Shown piece by piece: positions 52,959 through 63,366 of a stretch of 64,000 nucleotides of DNA (the stretch's first letter is position 1; each line of letters starts with the position of its first letter). Below the pieces are notes generated by a model. That model did no database searches. It had not been told where the DNA came from and was given only the letters and a program-made list of their open reading frames with translations. The position numbers were made by a program, and so were the translations under genes. Where the stretch lies: contig FNSH01000001.1 in the NCBI GenBank assembly GCA_900105895.1, positions 1,518,693-1,582,692 of the forward strand, written 5' to 3'. This stretch comes from Atopobium minutum. Its GTDB lineage: Bacteria; Actinomycetota; Coriobacteriia; Coriobacteriales; Atopobiaceae.

Positions 52959-54710
52959 TTAAAATGTTGCTTCAATCAAAATTCCATTTTTAAACCGCAT
53001 GCGACATCCGTTTGACCAGCTGGCGACCGTACCGTCGCTGCTCATGGCATTGATCTTTACAAAATGAAAGGCTCCGTTGATGGCTCCGTCAGGCCAGCTG
53101 ACATTTCTCAGTCGGTTATAGTGCATGTCGATGTCACATCCGGCATTTAACATCCCGCCGGAGAAGTTTCCGAAAGATGATCTGGCATAGGTCCAGACCA
53201 TCTCATAACTGCCACCACCCGTAGGTTGCGCTGCCCATGTCATATAATCTCCGGTTCGCTCGAGGTCAAAGTTGAGGCCTGCAATGGTGTTGGAGCCGGC
53301 AAAGCCGTTTCCGCCGACAAGACCGAGTTCTTTGTTCTGGTAGTAGATGGAGAGCTTGCCATAGCCCAAACGGACTTTGGTATCCCCGGAAGAAGCAACG
53401 ATACTGCCGTCAATATCGGCTCCTTTGGCGGTGAGGTGCCCATAAGTCGTGAGCTTAAAGTTCGGAGAATCCACCGAGAGCCTTTTGGCACTTAAAGCAC
53501 CTGTGCTCATGTTCCAGCTGATGTTCCCGGCTCTGTCCTTTAAGGTTCCGGCACGAATCAGATCGGCATTTAGCGTGCCGGTCGTGATGTAATCGGCCAC
53601 AATCGCACCGTTCATTGTGATGGCGGTGCCGTAATAGCCGTTGTAGCCGGTCTTGGAATAGCCCAGACCGTTCACGTTCCAGCGCCACACCTTTTTGGCT
53701 GTATTCTTGTCCGCCGTGTCCATGATGAGAATCTCGTTTTTGCGGGTCACGACGTGTCCGGTCGTAGCTGCTGTGATAAGCGCGGTGGCGTTATCCTTGG
53801 CAAGGCGAAGCGTGTCGGACTGCGTGGGAAGCCGCTCGATGCGCTCGACCAGTTCTTTTTTCTCGCTGATGCTTCGCTCAGAAAGACCTGCCTTCACTTC
53901 GGTTCCAAGTACCACCGTAGAGGATTCAGGGTGATCCAAAGCGATCGTAAGCTCCGTCAGCGGAAAGAACCTGTCCATGCCATGAGGAGGCGAGATGACA
54001 CGAATACGATCTCCGATCTTCATCGCTTCCATATCGGCATGCACAAGATGCAGATCGACAGCGGTGAGCGTCAGGGTGACATCGGCAAACTGGCTGTCTT
54101 TAAGATATTTTTCCGCCTTCTTCTTTAAGTTGGCAGGTACAGAGACATTTTCGAAGCTCACGGTTTTGGTGACGATACCGAAGTTTTGAATGGCGGAAGG
54201 CGACTCCACATAAGTCTTACCACCGTTGACGCTCTTGATAGTGGTATATTCCTCAAGCGCGGCAATGCTTGATGTCTCAAGCCTTTTGCCAAGCGGAATC
54301 ACACGGGTAGCGATGTCTTCTGCCAAAAGCGTGTCGGTGTAGTCAAGGAGGTTTTCTCCGAACTCAATCACCTGTGTGTTGGTGTTATCGGATTCTGCAA
54401 GATAGTCCAGATAGCGAATCTCTCCCACATGGCGCACACGAAGAAAGCCGCCCAAGCGTTTGACGAGTTTGTCGGTGATGGCATCCAAGGTGGTCTCCCA
54501 GTTGGTGTAGCGGTAAAGCGAGTCGTTGGGTCGGTAACGGTGACCTGCCCGACCGTGAAGCGCTTATTGTGCGCGCCGTCTTTTGCCATCTGATTGTTGT
54601 GCTTGGCAATAAGCGTCTCAAGAAAAGCGCGGGGCGAGACATCATGAAATTCGGAAGGCTCCTGCACGGAGTCCAAAAGAAAGGCCAGTTCTCCTTCGCA
54701 GGTGATGCTC
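52959..54710 (-). pseudogene. Phage tail (endopeptidase-type) protein, truncated and frameshifted left copy
   Basis: The minus-strand frame from 54488 to 52959 encodes the C-terminal 509 residues of a phage tail protein; the upstream part (54710 to about 54530) is in another frame. The break is at 54528-54530, where GGG stands for the GGGG-equivalent seen in the right copy (CCCC at 54994-54997). The gene has no start here because the inverted repeat ends at 54710. The tail protein resembles siphovirus tail endopeptidase/receptor-binding proteins, with a C-terminal beta-rich region. Confidence 0.8.
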
Positions 54711-54813
54711 AAAGTCCGCTGTTGGATTGGATTCCACGTCCGTGTGGAGCGTGACGGTGTGGCACTCTTTTACGGCCGCATTTTATCGTTGAGCGGGACT
54801 TTTACGGCACCAA
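54711..54813. other. 103-bp unique centre of the inverted repeat
   Basis: On the plus strand this holds part of the upstream coding sequence of the tail protein. Residues VERDGVALFYGRILS are in one frame and RDFYGTKSITCEGELAFLLD in another. One extra base near 54788 would join them, so a deletion or sequencing error is likely. Short similarity between the two edges (gcggactttg versus gcgggacttt) suggests a fold-back breakpoint. Confidence 0.75.
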
Positions 54814-54847
54814 GAGCATCACCTGCGAAGGAGAACTGGCCTTTCTT

Positions 54848-56566
54848 TTGGACTCCGTGCAGGAGCCTTCCGAATTTCATGATGTCTCGCCCCGCGCTTT
54901 TCTTGAGACGCTTATTGCCAAGCACAACAATCAGATGGCAAAAGACGGCGCGCACAATAAGCGCTTCACGGTCGGGCAGGTCACCGTTACCGACCCCAAC
55001 GACTCGCTTTACCGCTACACCAACTGGGAGACCACCTTGGATGCCATCACCGACAAACTCGTCAAACGCTTGGGCGGCTTTCTTCGTGTGCGCCATGTGG
55101 GAGAGATTCGCTATCTGGACTATCTTGCAGAATCCGATAACACCAACACACAGGTGATTGAGTTCGGAGAAAACCTCCTTGACTACACCGACACGCTTTT
55201 GGCAGAAGACATCGCTACCCGTGTGATTCCGCTTGGCAAAAGGCTTGAGACATCAAGCATTGCCGCGCTTGAGGAATATACCACTATCAAGAGCGTCAAC
55301 GGTGGTAAGACTTATGTGGAGTCGCCTTCCGCCATTCAAAACTTCGGTATCGTCACCAAAACCGTGAGCTTCGAAAATGTCTCTGTACCTGCCAACTTAA
55401 AGAAGAAGGCGGAAAAATATCTTAAAGACAGCCAGTTTGCCGATGTCACCCTGACGCTCACCGCTGTCGATCTGCATCTTGTGCATGCCGATATGGAAGC
55501 GATGAAGATCGGAGATCGTATTCGTGTCATCTCGCCTCCTCATGGCATGGACAGGTTCTTTCCGCTGACGGAGCTTACGATCGCTTTGGATCACCCTGAA
55601 TCCTCTACGGTGGTACTTGGAACCGAAGTGAAGGCAGGTCTTTCTGAGCGAAGCATCAGCGAGAAAAAAGAACTGGTCGAGCGCATCGAGCGGCTTCCCA
55701 CGCAGTCCGACACGCTTCGCCTTGCCAAGGATAACGCCACCGCGCTTATCACAGCAGCTACGACCGGACACGTCGTGACCCGCAAAAACGAGATTCTCAT
55801 CATGGACACGGCGGACAAGAATACAGCCAAAAAGGTGTGGCGCTGGAACGTGAACGGTCTGGGCTATTCCAAGACCGGCTACAACGGCTATTACGGCACC
55901 GCCATCACAATGAACGGTGCGATTGTGGCCGATTACATCACGACCGGCACGCTAAATGCCGATCTGATTCGTGCCGGAACCTTAAAGGACAGAGCCGGGA
56001 ACATCAGCTGGAACATGAGCACAGGTGCTTTAAGTGCCAAAAGGCTCTCGGTGGATTCTCCGAACTTTAAGCTCACGACTTATGGGCACCTCACCGCCAA
56101 AGGAGCCGATATTGACGGCAGTATCGTTGCTTCTTCCGGGGATACCAAAGTCCGTTTGGGCTATGGCAAGCTCTCCATCTACTACCAGAACAAAGAACTC
56201 GGTCTTGTCGGCGGAAACGGCTTTGCCGGCTCCAACACCATTGCAGGCCTCAACTTTGACCTCGAGCGAACCGGAGATTATATGACATGGGCAGCGCAAC
56301 CTACGGGTGGTGGCAGTTATGAGATGGTCTGGACCTATGCCAGATCATCTTTCGGAAACTTCTCCGGCGGGATGTTAAATGCCGGATGTGACATCGACAT
56401 GCACTATAACCGACTGAGAAATGTCAGCTGGCCTGACGGAGCCATCAACGGAGCCTTTCATTTTGTAAAGATCAATGCCATGAGCAGCGACGGTACGGTC
56501 GCCAGCTGGTCAAACGGATGTCGCATGCGGTTTAAAAATGGAATTTTGATTGAAGCAACATTTTAA
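54848..56566 (+). CDS. Phage tail (endopeptidase-type) protein, right copy, 5'-incomplete
   Basis: This 572-residue reading frame from TTG 54848 is the intact version of the gene broken in the left arm. The same frame continues upstream to about 54755 (RDFYGTKSITCEGELAFLLD), so the TTG is not the real start; the N-terminal part would lie in sequence missing at the inversion centre. The N-terminal half resembles phage minor tail/endopeptidase proteins and the C-terminal half is a repetitive, fibre-like region ending in CRMRFKNGILIEATF. Confidence 0.78.
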   Translation: MDSVQEPSEFHDVSPRAFLETLIAKHNNQMAKDGAHNKRFTVGQVTVTDPNDSLYRYTNWETTLDAITDKLVKRLGGFLRVRHVGEIRYLDYLAESDNTNTQVIEFGENLLDYTDTLLAEDIATRVIPLGKRLETSSIAALEEYTTIKSVNGGKTYVESPSAIQNFGIVTKTVSFENVSVPANLKKKAEKYLKDSQFADVTLTLTAVDLHLVHADMEAMKIGDRIRVISPPHGMDRFFPLTELTIALDHPESSTVVLGTEVKAGLSERSISEKKELVERIERLPTQSDTLRLAKDNATALITAATTGHVVTRKNEILIMDTADKNTAKKVWRWNVNGLGYSKTGYNGYYGTAITMNGAIVADYITTGTLNADLIRAGTLKDRAGNISWNMSTGALSAKRLSVDSPNFKLTTYGHLTAKGADIDGSIVASSGDTKVRLGYGKLSIYYQNKELGLVGGNGFAGSNTIAGLNFDLERTGDYMTWAAQPTGGGSYEMVWTYARSSFGNFSGGMLNAGCDIDMHYNRLRNVSWPDGAINGAFHFVKINAMSSDGTVASWSNGCRMRFKNGILIEATF

Positions 56567-56583
56567 ACATGGAGGATACAGCA

Positions 56584-56817
56584 ATGGACGAACATGAACT
56601 GATCGAACAAAAGTCAAACGAAAAAGAAGCAACAAAGCCGGATGATACGGTCTTTCCAATCAAAGACGATGAGTGGCAAAAAGCCATCGAGATCATCTTA
56701 GGCACCGACAAGCACGAAGAAATCTCAGATAAGGATGCCTCTGAGCTCATTGCGGCTGCCCGCAATTTCAGAAAGATCATCGACTTCTTCGTGAAGCTCT
56801 TCGGAGGCGCGCTATGA
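56584..56817 (+). CDS. Small acidic phage protein (right copy)
   Basis: Identical inverted copy of the gene at 52708-52941 (77 residues). The ribosome site ggagg lies 8 bp before the ATG, and the stop overlaps the next gene by 4 bp. Confidence 0.6.
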   Translation: MDEHELIEQKSNEKEATKPDDTVFPIKDDEWQKAIEIILGTDKHEEISDKDASELIAAARNFRKIIDFFVKLFGGAL

Positions 56818-57053
56818 AAGAAAACGAACTGCCCCTCATCCTGCGCCTTGAAAAAGCGAGAAACGAACTGAGATACGCACTCAACCAAACTGCCGGAAAG
56901 TATGAGCTTCCCGGCTTTTTACTTGACCTCCTCATAGAAGCCTTGCTCTCAGAAGAAAAAGGTCAGCGCATAGCCCTTATGAGCGAGCAGATCAGCGCAG
57001 CGGACGGGAAGGAGGAAAAAGAACATGGCCAACGTGAAGACCTATCTCAGTAA
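56814..57053 (+). CDS. Small phage protein of unknown function (right copy)
   Basis: Identical inverted copy of 52472-52711: 79 residues, charged, helical, overlapping both neighbours. Confidence 0.65.
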   Translation: MKENELPLILRLEKARNELRYALNQTAGKYELPGFLLDLLIEALLSEEKGQRIALMSEQISAADGKEEKEHGQREDLSQ

Positions 57054-57801
57054 AATTTTATCGGCCGTCTACGGCAAAGACGTGCGCGGAGCCATCCACG
57101 ACTCGATTGCCGCCATCAACACGCAGGTGGAAACCACCACGGCGGCGGAAAGCGCGCGGATAGCTGCAGAAAAGACGCGCATCTCACAGGAAAACGCAAG
57201 AAAATCTGCAGAAATAACAAGAGCCGCGCAGGAAGAAACCCGCAAGCATAACGAGACAACGCGCACCGCTCAGGAAAGCACCCGTCAGACGACGTTTACG
57301 AAACTCAGGACGGACATCGACACCAAGCTTAAACAGCTGGATCAGGCTATCGCCGGCGCCGGAGCGGTCTTGATTGACCCTACGCTTACCAAGCAAGGTC
57401 AGGCCGCCGATGCCAAAGCGGTCAGTGACCAATTATCCAAGGTGAACCATCGCTTAACATCTGTAATTCCGGAGTTTCAGGCCTTTACGCTTACTGCACC
57501 TTCCGACAAAGTTGTGGTAAGCGATATGAGCAAAATTAAAAAATATGGCAAAATCTGTGTCTTATCTTTCAGCGTCACCGTAAAGGAAAATACCTCAACG
57601 GACGGATTGCAGCCGCTTTGCGTTTCACCTATCGCAGAAGATGAGTCCTCCATCGGCTTTGCTACGGCAATAGCTTATGGAGATGGCGCAGCAAACTATC
57701 CGGCTTTTATAATCGATAGCGTGGTTGGTGCTCTTATACCGGGACCTGTGGCCTATCCGCTGAACTTGCTCGGATCGATAACCTTTATCTCCAAAGCATA
57801 G
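57025..57801 (+). CDS. Phage tail-fibre or baseplate-like protein (right copy)
   Basis: Identical inverted copy of 51724-52500: long coiled coil followed by a globular C-terminal domain. gaaggagg precedes ATG 57025. Confidence 0.7.
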   Translation: MANVKTYLSKILSAVYGKDVRGAIHDSIAAINTQVETTTAAESARIAAEKTRISQENARKSAEITRAAQEETRKHNETTRTAQESTRQTTFTKLRTDIDTKLKQLDQAIAGAGAVLIDPTLTKQGQAADAKAVSDQLSKVNHRLTSVIPEFQAFTLTAPSDKVVVSDMSKIKKYGKICVLSFSVTVKENTSTDGLQPLCVSPIAEDESSIGFATAIAYGDGAANYPAFIIDSVVGALIPGPVAYPLNLLGSITFISKA

Positions 57802-57826
57802 ATTCTATTTTTCTATCTGTTTGTTA

Positions 57827-57843
57827 GCCGCTTTCCAAGCGGC
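57827..57843 (+). terminator. Short hairpin upstream of the holin gene (right copy)
   Basis: Mirror of 51682-51698: GCCGCTT / AAGCGGC stem followed by ATTTTTTA. Confidence 0.65.
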
Positions 57844-57885
57844 ATTTTTTATGCCTCATAAAGGCAAGAAAGGAAGTGTGAACTC

Positions 57886-58299
57886 ATGAAAGAATTCTGG
57901 AACACCTTGCAGCTTATCTTTGCTGCCATCGGAGGCTGGCTCGGCTATTACTTAGGAGGCTTTGACGGACTTCTCTATGCGCTGATCGCCTTTGTCATCT
58001 GCGATTACGTGACAGGCATGATGTGCGCCGTCTCCGACAAAAAGCTCTCAAGCGAAGTCGGCTTTAAAGGCATCGCCAAAAAGGTCGTGATCTTCATTCT
58101 GGTCGCCGTTGCCAACATCATTGACACCAACGTCATCACACAGGGCGCGATTCTTCGCACGGCCGTCATCTTCTTCTATCTCTCAAACGAAGGACTCTCG
58201 CTTGTGGAAAACGCGACTCATCTGGGACTTCCTGTCCCGGACAAACTCAAGGCGGTCTTGGCACAGCTTCATGACCGCGCAGAAAAGGAGGATAAATAA
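57886..58299 (+). CDS. Phage holin (right copy)
   Basis: Identical inverted copy of 51226-51639, a TcdE-like holin of 137 residues with several hydrophobic helices, directly before the lysin gene. Confidence 0.88.
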   Translation: MKEFWNTLQLIFAAIGGWLGYYLGGFDGLLYALIAFVICDYVTGMMCAVSDKKLSSEVGFKGIAKKVVIFILVAVANIIDTNVITQGAILRTAVIFFYLSNEGLSLVENATHLGLPVPDKLKAVLAQLHDRAEKEDK

Positions 58300-58301
58300 C
58301 T

Positions 58302-59222
58302 ATGGCTATGAAAGGAATTGATGTATCAACCTGGCAGGGATCGATTGATTTTAACCGTGTAAAACAAAGCGGAATTAACTTCGTCATTATTCGTGCAGGC
58401 TACGGATCGGCACTATCTCAAAAGGACAAGTGGTTTGAGACGAACTACGCCCGCGCCAAAGCGGCAGGTCTTCATGTGGGAGCCTATTGGTACTCCTATG
58501 CGGGAAGCGCCGGAGAGGCACGCGAAGAAGCACGTATCTGCAAACAGGTGCTCTCCGGCAAGCAGTTTGACTATCCCATCTACTTTGATTTGGAAGAAAA
58601 GTCACAGCTTGCCCGCGGACGGGCTTTTTGCGACTCGCTCATTCGAGCCTTTTGCAATGAGATGGAAGCGGGCGGATACTTTGCGGGCTTCTATACCTCG
58701 CTCTCAGCAGCCCTAAACTACGTTTCCCCTGATGTGAGAAACCGCTACGCCTTCTGGGTAGCGCAGTGGAACAGTCGCTGCACCTATGGCGGCCAATACG
58801 GCCTTTGGCAGTATTCCTCGAGCGGCTCGGTGCCGGGCATCGCAGGCAGATGCGATATGGATCTTGCCTATGTGGACTATCCCTCCATCATCAGGAAAGG
58901 CGGCTTTAACGGCTATGGCAAAGGCACAAGCTCCGCCCCTGCAAGAAAGTCTGTCGATACGCTGGCCCATGAAGTCATCGCAGGTGCTTGGGGAAACGGT
59001 GAGGTCAGAGTAAACCGTCTTACCAAAGCAGGCTACGACTACGACGCAGTGCAGGCACGCGTAAATGAGCTTTTAGGCATAAAGCCGAAAAAGTCCATCA
59101 ATGCGCTTGCCCGAGAGGTCATCCGCGGCGACTGGGGAAACGGTAAGGACCGTGTAAACCGCCTGACGAAAGCAGGCTACGATTACGAAGCTGTACAAAA
59201 ACGAGTAAACGAACTTCTCTAA
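58302..59222 (+). CDS. Phage endolysin, GH25 lysozyme (right copy)
   Basis: Identical inverted copy of 50303-51223: GH25 domain with YPIYFDLEE active-site motif and two CW_7-type wall-binding repeats. Ribosome site aaaaggagg precedes ATG 58302; ATG 58308 is an alternative. Confidence 0.93.
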   Translation: MAMKGIDVSTWQGSIDFNRVKQSGINFVIIRAGYGSALSQKDKWFETNYARAKAAGLHVGAYWYSYAGSAGEAREEARICKQVLSGKQFDYPIYFDLEEKSQLARGRAFCDSLIRAFCNEMEAGGYFAGFYTSLSAALNYVSPDVRNRYAFWVAQWNSRCTYGGQYGLWQYSSSGSVPGIAGRCDMDLAYVDYPSIIRKGGFNGYGKGTSSAPARKSVDTLAHEVIAGAWGNGEVRVNRLTKAGYDYDAVQARVNELLGIKPKKSINALAREVIRGDWGNGKDRVNRLTKAGYDYEAVQKRVNELL

Positions 59223-59239
59223 GCTGAATGCATTGATAT

Positions 59240-59280
59240 GCCCGCAAGGCGTGAGGAGAAATCTTCACTCCCTTGCGGGC
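59240..59280 (+). terminator. Terminator after the lysozyme gene (right copy)
   Basis: Mirror of 50245-50285: GCCCGCAAGG / CCTTGCGGGC stem followed by a run of six T. Confidence 0.85.
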
Positions 59281-59421
59281 TTTTTTATTTTGTCCGCTCA
59301 ACTTCTTCAAAAACCTCCAGTGAAACAGTAGAAGGCAAAAAAAGATTCGTCCATAACGCCTTCGTCTCTTCAGGGAGTGTTAGAGGGACAACAAGACCTG
59401 CCCTCTGTCTGGAGGGATGAT

Positions 59422-59829
59422 ATGACAAATGATGAAAAACAAAGCATTTACAACATGAGACGAAACGGTGCAAGTTATGCCGTAATTGCTGCCATCTTAA
59501 ATCTATCGAAAAGCACCGTGGCTTCCTTTTGCCAAAAAGAAGGCCTGAGAACAGGTTCCTCAAAAGCTTTAACAGCACTACGCTACTGCAAATATTGCGG
59601 AAAGCCACTGCCCGTCAAGGAAAAAGGGAAAGAGCAAAAATTCTGCTCAGAGCACTGCCGGATGAGCTGGTGGAAAGAGCATCCGGAAGAGCTGAATAAA
59701 AAGGCAATCTATATATTCACCTGCCCATGCTGCGGAAAAACTTTCACTTCCTATGGCAATGCGCACAGAAAGTATTGCAGTCATGCTTGCTATATCCAAG
59801 ACCGATTCGGAGGCTCTCATGAAGACTGA
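59422..59829 (+). CDS. Helix-turn-helix protein with two zinc-finger-like motifs (right copy)
   Basis: Identical inverted copy of 49696-50103, with the same N-terminal helix-turn-helix and two CxxC-type units. A 200-bp gap with no gene lies between the terminator and this start. Confidence 0.7.
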   Translation: MTNDEKQSIYNMRRNGASYAVIAAILNLSKSTVASFCQKEGLRTGSSKALTALRYCKYCGKPLPVKEKGKEQKFCSEHCRMSWWKEHPEELNKKAIYIFTCPCCGKTFTSYGNAHRKYCSHACYIQDRFGGSHED

Positions 59830-60001
59830 AGCCTTCGCATCCGAGCTTGCCTATGAAGTATCCCGCTCCATCCTCTTTTCTTGGCTCAAGCAAAACATCA
59901 TCGATAAAGAGGAATTCGTTCGTCTTGATCAAGCACTCATCGAGCGATACCACCCCGGCTTAGGTGCCTTATTTACTTGCTATTTCAGCTCTTTAGAGTG
60001 A
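59819..60001 (+). CDS. Small SHOCT-like protein (right copy)
   Basis: Identical inverted copy of 49524-49706 (60 residues); overlaps the upstream gene by 11 bp and precedes recombinase 2 by 28 bp. Confidence 0.65.
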   Translation: MKTEAFASELAYEVSRSILFSWLKQNIIDKEEFVRLDQALIERYHPGLGALFTCYFSSLE

Positions 60002-60029
60002 TGTATAGACACGGAAAGGAGACGATTCT

Positions 60030-61796
60030 ATGGCTGAAATCATAAAAATCGAAACAAAGAAATCACCGCTGCCAAACCGCAAGAAAGTCGCCGCCTATGC
60101 CCGTGTCTCTATGGAAACGCAAAGGCTGCACCACTCACTGGCGGCACAGATCAGTTTTTATTCTGATTTGATACAAAAGAACCCCGAGTGGGACTATGCC
60201 GGAGTCTATGCCGATGAAGGCATCAGCGGCACATCAGTGGAAAAACGTCCCGAGTTTATGCGCCTGATGAAAGACTGCAAGGCCGGGAAAATAGACCTCA
60301 TCTTAACGAAATCCATCTCCCGATTCGCGCGTAACACGGTCGACCTCCTAAAAGTCGTAAGACAGTTAAAAGACCTCAACATCGAGGTCCGATTTGAAAA
60401 GGAAAAAATCAACTCACTTTCGGATGACGGTGAGCTGATGCTCACGCTCCTTGCCTCTTTCGCACAGGAAGAGACCATCAGCATCTCCAACAACGTTAAA
60501 TGGACCATCCGAAAACGTATGTCCGAAGGAAACCCGAACACGCGAAATAGCGTCTATGGCTACCGCTGGAAGGATGACACCCTGATTGTTGTTCCCGAAG
60601 AAGCAAAGATCGTGCGGCGCATCTTTCAAAACTTCCTTGATGGAAAATCCCGCCTTGAAACTGAGCGTGAATTTGCAGAGGAAGGCATTACAACCAGAAA
60701 GGGCAACCGCTGGACGGACTCCAATATTAAGGTTGTTCTGACCAATGTCACTTATACGGGAAATTTGCTCTGTCAAAAAGAGTTTGTCGAAGATCCCATT
60801 ACCAAGAAGCGCAAGAAAAACCGCGGTGAGCTTCCTCAGTATTTCATCGCAAACACCCATGAAGCGATTATCGACAAGGAAACTTTCGACTATGTGCAAG
60901 AAGAGATGGCAAGAAGACGTGCTCTGGGACCTCGGGCAAACAAGAGCCTGAACATCTACTGCTTTACCGGAAAAATCAAATGTGAGCTGTGCGGGAAAAG
61001 CTATATGCGAAACGTCCGAAACAACCGTGCCAAGCACTCCAATCTTGGGGATAAAGTCATCAGCTGGATATGCGGCTCCAGCAAGAAAAAGTACAGTACA
61101 TGCTCGGCAAAAGCCATCCCGGATCGAATCCTTAAAACTTGCTGTGCCAAAGTGCTCGGTCTTGAGGATTTTGATGATGCTGTTTTTAACGAGCAAATCG
61201 ATAAAATCACGGTACCCAAACAAGGGGTTCTCATTTTCCATTTCAAAGACGGACACAGCGTCACCGAAACTTGGGAAAATAACGCTAAAAAAGAATCGTG
61301 GGATGATGCGGCGCGCAAACGCGCCTCAGAATATAGGCGCACTCATGCCATGAAACGCTCGGACGTCACCTGCTTTTCAACCAAAATCCGATGCGAACAT
61401 TGCGGATGCAATTTTCGCGCACAAACACAAAACTGTTCAACATCTCCCAGCGGAAAACGCAGATACTGGCGATGTGCCGAACATAACGGCTGTGACACCA
61501 GAGGATTCAGAGACGACCTTTTGCGCTCACTTACCGCAGAGGTCTTAGGTCTTGATGCATTCGATGACGCTATTTTTCTTTCGAAGATCGACCATATCAG
61601 CGTCCTTAGCCGAGAAAACCTTATCTTTCATTTTTATGACGGAAAGGAAATTGCTCGCAAGCTGATCCAACCTACGCACGAAGGACACAAGTGGACAGAG
61701 GAACAGCATGCGAAATTTAAAGCATCCATCAAAGAATGCTACGCATCAGATTGGCACAAACCGATACGAAAGGAGAAGGTATGGCCAAACAAGTAA
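60030..61796 (+). CDS. Large serine recombinase 2 (right copy)
   Basis: Identical inverted copy of 47729-49495 (588 residues), intact: catalytic serine in [12 protein letters not shown] and two C-terminal zinc-ribbon modules. Confidence 0.9.
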   Translation: MAEIIKIETKKSPLPNRKKVAAYARVSMETQRLHHSLAAQISFYSDLIQKNPEWDYAGVYADEGISGTSVEKRPEFMRLMKDCKAGKIDLILTKSISRFARNTVDLLKVVRQLKDLNIEVRFEKEKINSLSDDGELMLTLLASFAQEETISISNNVKWTIRKRMSEGNPNTRNSVYGYRWKDDTLIVVPEEAKIVRRIFQNFLDGKSRLETEREFAEEGITTRKGNRWTDSNIKVVLTNVTYTGNLLCQKEFVEDPITKKRKKNRGELPQYFIANTHEAIIDKETFDYVQEEMARRRALGPRANKSLNIYCFTGKIKCELCGKSYMRNVRNNRAKHSNLGDKVISWICGSSKKKYSTCSAKAIPDRILKTCCAKVLGLEDFDDAVFNEQIDKITVPKQGVLIFHFKDGHSVTETWENNAKKESWDDAARKRASEYRRTHAMKRSDVTCFSTKIRCEHCGCNFRAQTQNCSTSPSGKRRYWRCAEHNGCDTRGFRDDLLRSLTAEVLGLDAFDDAIFLSKIDHISVLSRENLIFHFYDGKEIARKLIQPTHEGHKWTEEQHAKFKASIKECYASDWHKPIRKEKVWPNK

Positions 61797-63360
61797 CCAC
61801 GATACCCGCCAGCATTAAACCCTTCTCCAAAACACCGCTCACCACTTCGCGCAAACGCCGCGTAGCAGCCTATGCCCGCGTCTCAACGGACTCCGATGAG
61901 CAGTTTACCAGCTACGAGGCACAGGTAGACTACTACACAAATTACATTAAAGCCAGAAACGACTGGCAATTTGCGGGTGTCTACACCGACGAGGGATCAC
62001 CGGTACCAATACCAAAAAGCGAGAGGGCTTCAAATGCATGGTCAAAGATGCCCTTGACGGAAAAATAGATCTTATCGTCACCAAATCGGTCTCGCGTTTT
62101 GCCAGAAATACCGTGGACAGCTTAACCACCATCCGAAAGCTTAAAGAGCACGGCACCGAGTGCTTCTTTGAAAAAGAGAATATATGGACCTTTGACTCCA
62201 AAGGCGAGCTTTTGATTACCATCATGAGCAGCCTTGCGCAGGAAGAATCTCGCTCAATATCCGAAAACTGCACCTGGGGACAAAGAAAGCGCTTTGCTGA
62301 CGGCAAAGTGACCGTGCCCTTCAAGCGTTTCTTAGGCTATGACCGCGGAAAAGACGGAAACCTCGTCGTCAATCCCAAACAGGCAAAAATCGTCAAACGC
62401 ATCTATGCGATGTACCTGCAGGGAAAAACCTACCACCTCATTGCAAAGGCTCTGAGTGAAGATGGCATCCCGTCACCTGCAGGAAAACCTCGCTGGAACC
62501 CAAGCAACATCAAATCTATCCTTACCAACGAAAAATACAAAGGCGATGCGCTCCTGCAAAAGTCGTTCACCACAAACTTTCTTACCAAAGAGCACAAGAT
62601 AAACGAAGGCGAAATTCCGCAGTACTACGTCTCCGGAAACCACGAAGCCATCATTGAACCGGAGGTGTGGGAACTCGTACAACGCGAGATGGAACGGCGC
62701 AAAAACGAAAAAGGAAGACACAGTGGCGTGAGACTTTTCTCCGGCAAGGTCTACTGTGGTGAATGCGGAACAAGGCTCGGTTCAAAAGTCTGGCATTCCA
62801 ACGACAAATACAAGCAGGTCATCTGGCAATGCAACAGGCACTGCAAGAAAAACTCCCCCTGCAAAAACGGAATGCATCTTACCGATGAAGAGCTAAAAGC
62901 TGCCGTCCTTTCTGCGACCAACAAGCTCATAGAGAATAAAGATGAGATTCTTAATAGCTTTCAAGAGATTGTCGGAGGCGTTTATGATACTCATACCCTG
63001 GAGGGTGAAAAAGCAAAGCTGGAAAGTGAGATGGATGTCTGTGCCAAGATGATTGAAGACCTCATCCGCCAAAATGCCTCCATCCCGCAAGACCAGAGCG
63101 AATACCGAACAAAGTATGAAGATCTGGAACGCTTCTACAATGAAAAACAGGCGGCCTTAGCGAAGGTCGAAGGAAAGCTCAAAAAGATGCAAGCGACCAT
63201 AGCCGATACCAAGTTCTGCCTGAAGCAACTACAAAAACAAGACAGGCTTCTGCAAACATTCGACGAACAGAGCTTCTGTGCTCTTGTAGATCATATCACG
63301 GTATTCAGCAAAGAAGATATCCGCATAACCTTCAGAAATGGCAGCGAGATTTGCTCTTAG
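61781..63360 (+). pseudogene. Large serine recombinase 1, frameshifted right copy
   Basis: This is the inverted copy of 46164-47744. One G is missing in a run at 61993-61995 (GGG, four in the left copy), which shifts the frame after VYTDEG. The first frame stops at 62068. The rest (440 residues) continues intact in another frame from 62038. Because the change is a single-base homopolymer loss in an otherwise identical copy, a sequencing error is at least as likely as a real mutation. Confidence 0.85.
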
Positions 63361-63366
63361 CCGCCG

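Larger units (their letters stand above)
39151..54710. mobile_element. Probable mobile region: regulated transporter cargo, serine recombinases and phage lysis/tail genes
   Basis: From the tetR promoter rightwards, base composition, gene type and codon use differ from the chromosome to the left. The segment holds TetR-ABC-ABC-ECF cargo, two large serine recombinases and a phage late-gene fragment. Neither attachment site was found. The right boundary given is simply where the large inverted repeat turns, not a natural end. Confidence 0.6.
45522..54710 (+). repeat. Left arm of a large inverted repeat
   Basis: This arm is the reverse complement of 54814-64000. Paired positions sum to about 109,525, falling to 109,522 towards the window's right end because of single-base gaps. 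The arm continues leftwards at least to 45522, the partner of the last base of the window. It covers part of the ECF ATPase gene, both recombinases and the phage module. Confidence 0.97.

Noticed and set aside
54711..54813. The centre of the inverted repeat as a telomere or replication origin
   Set aside because: It contains coding sequence of a phage tail protein and no hairpin telomere or iteron pattern; an artefactual turn explains it better.
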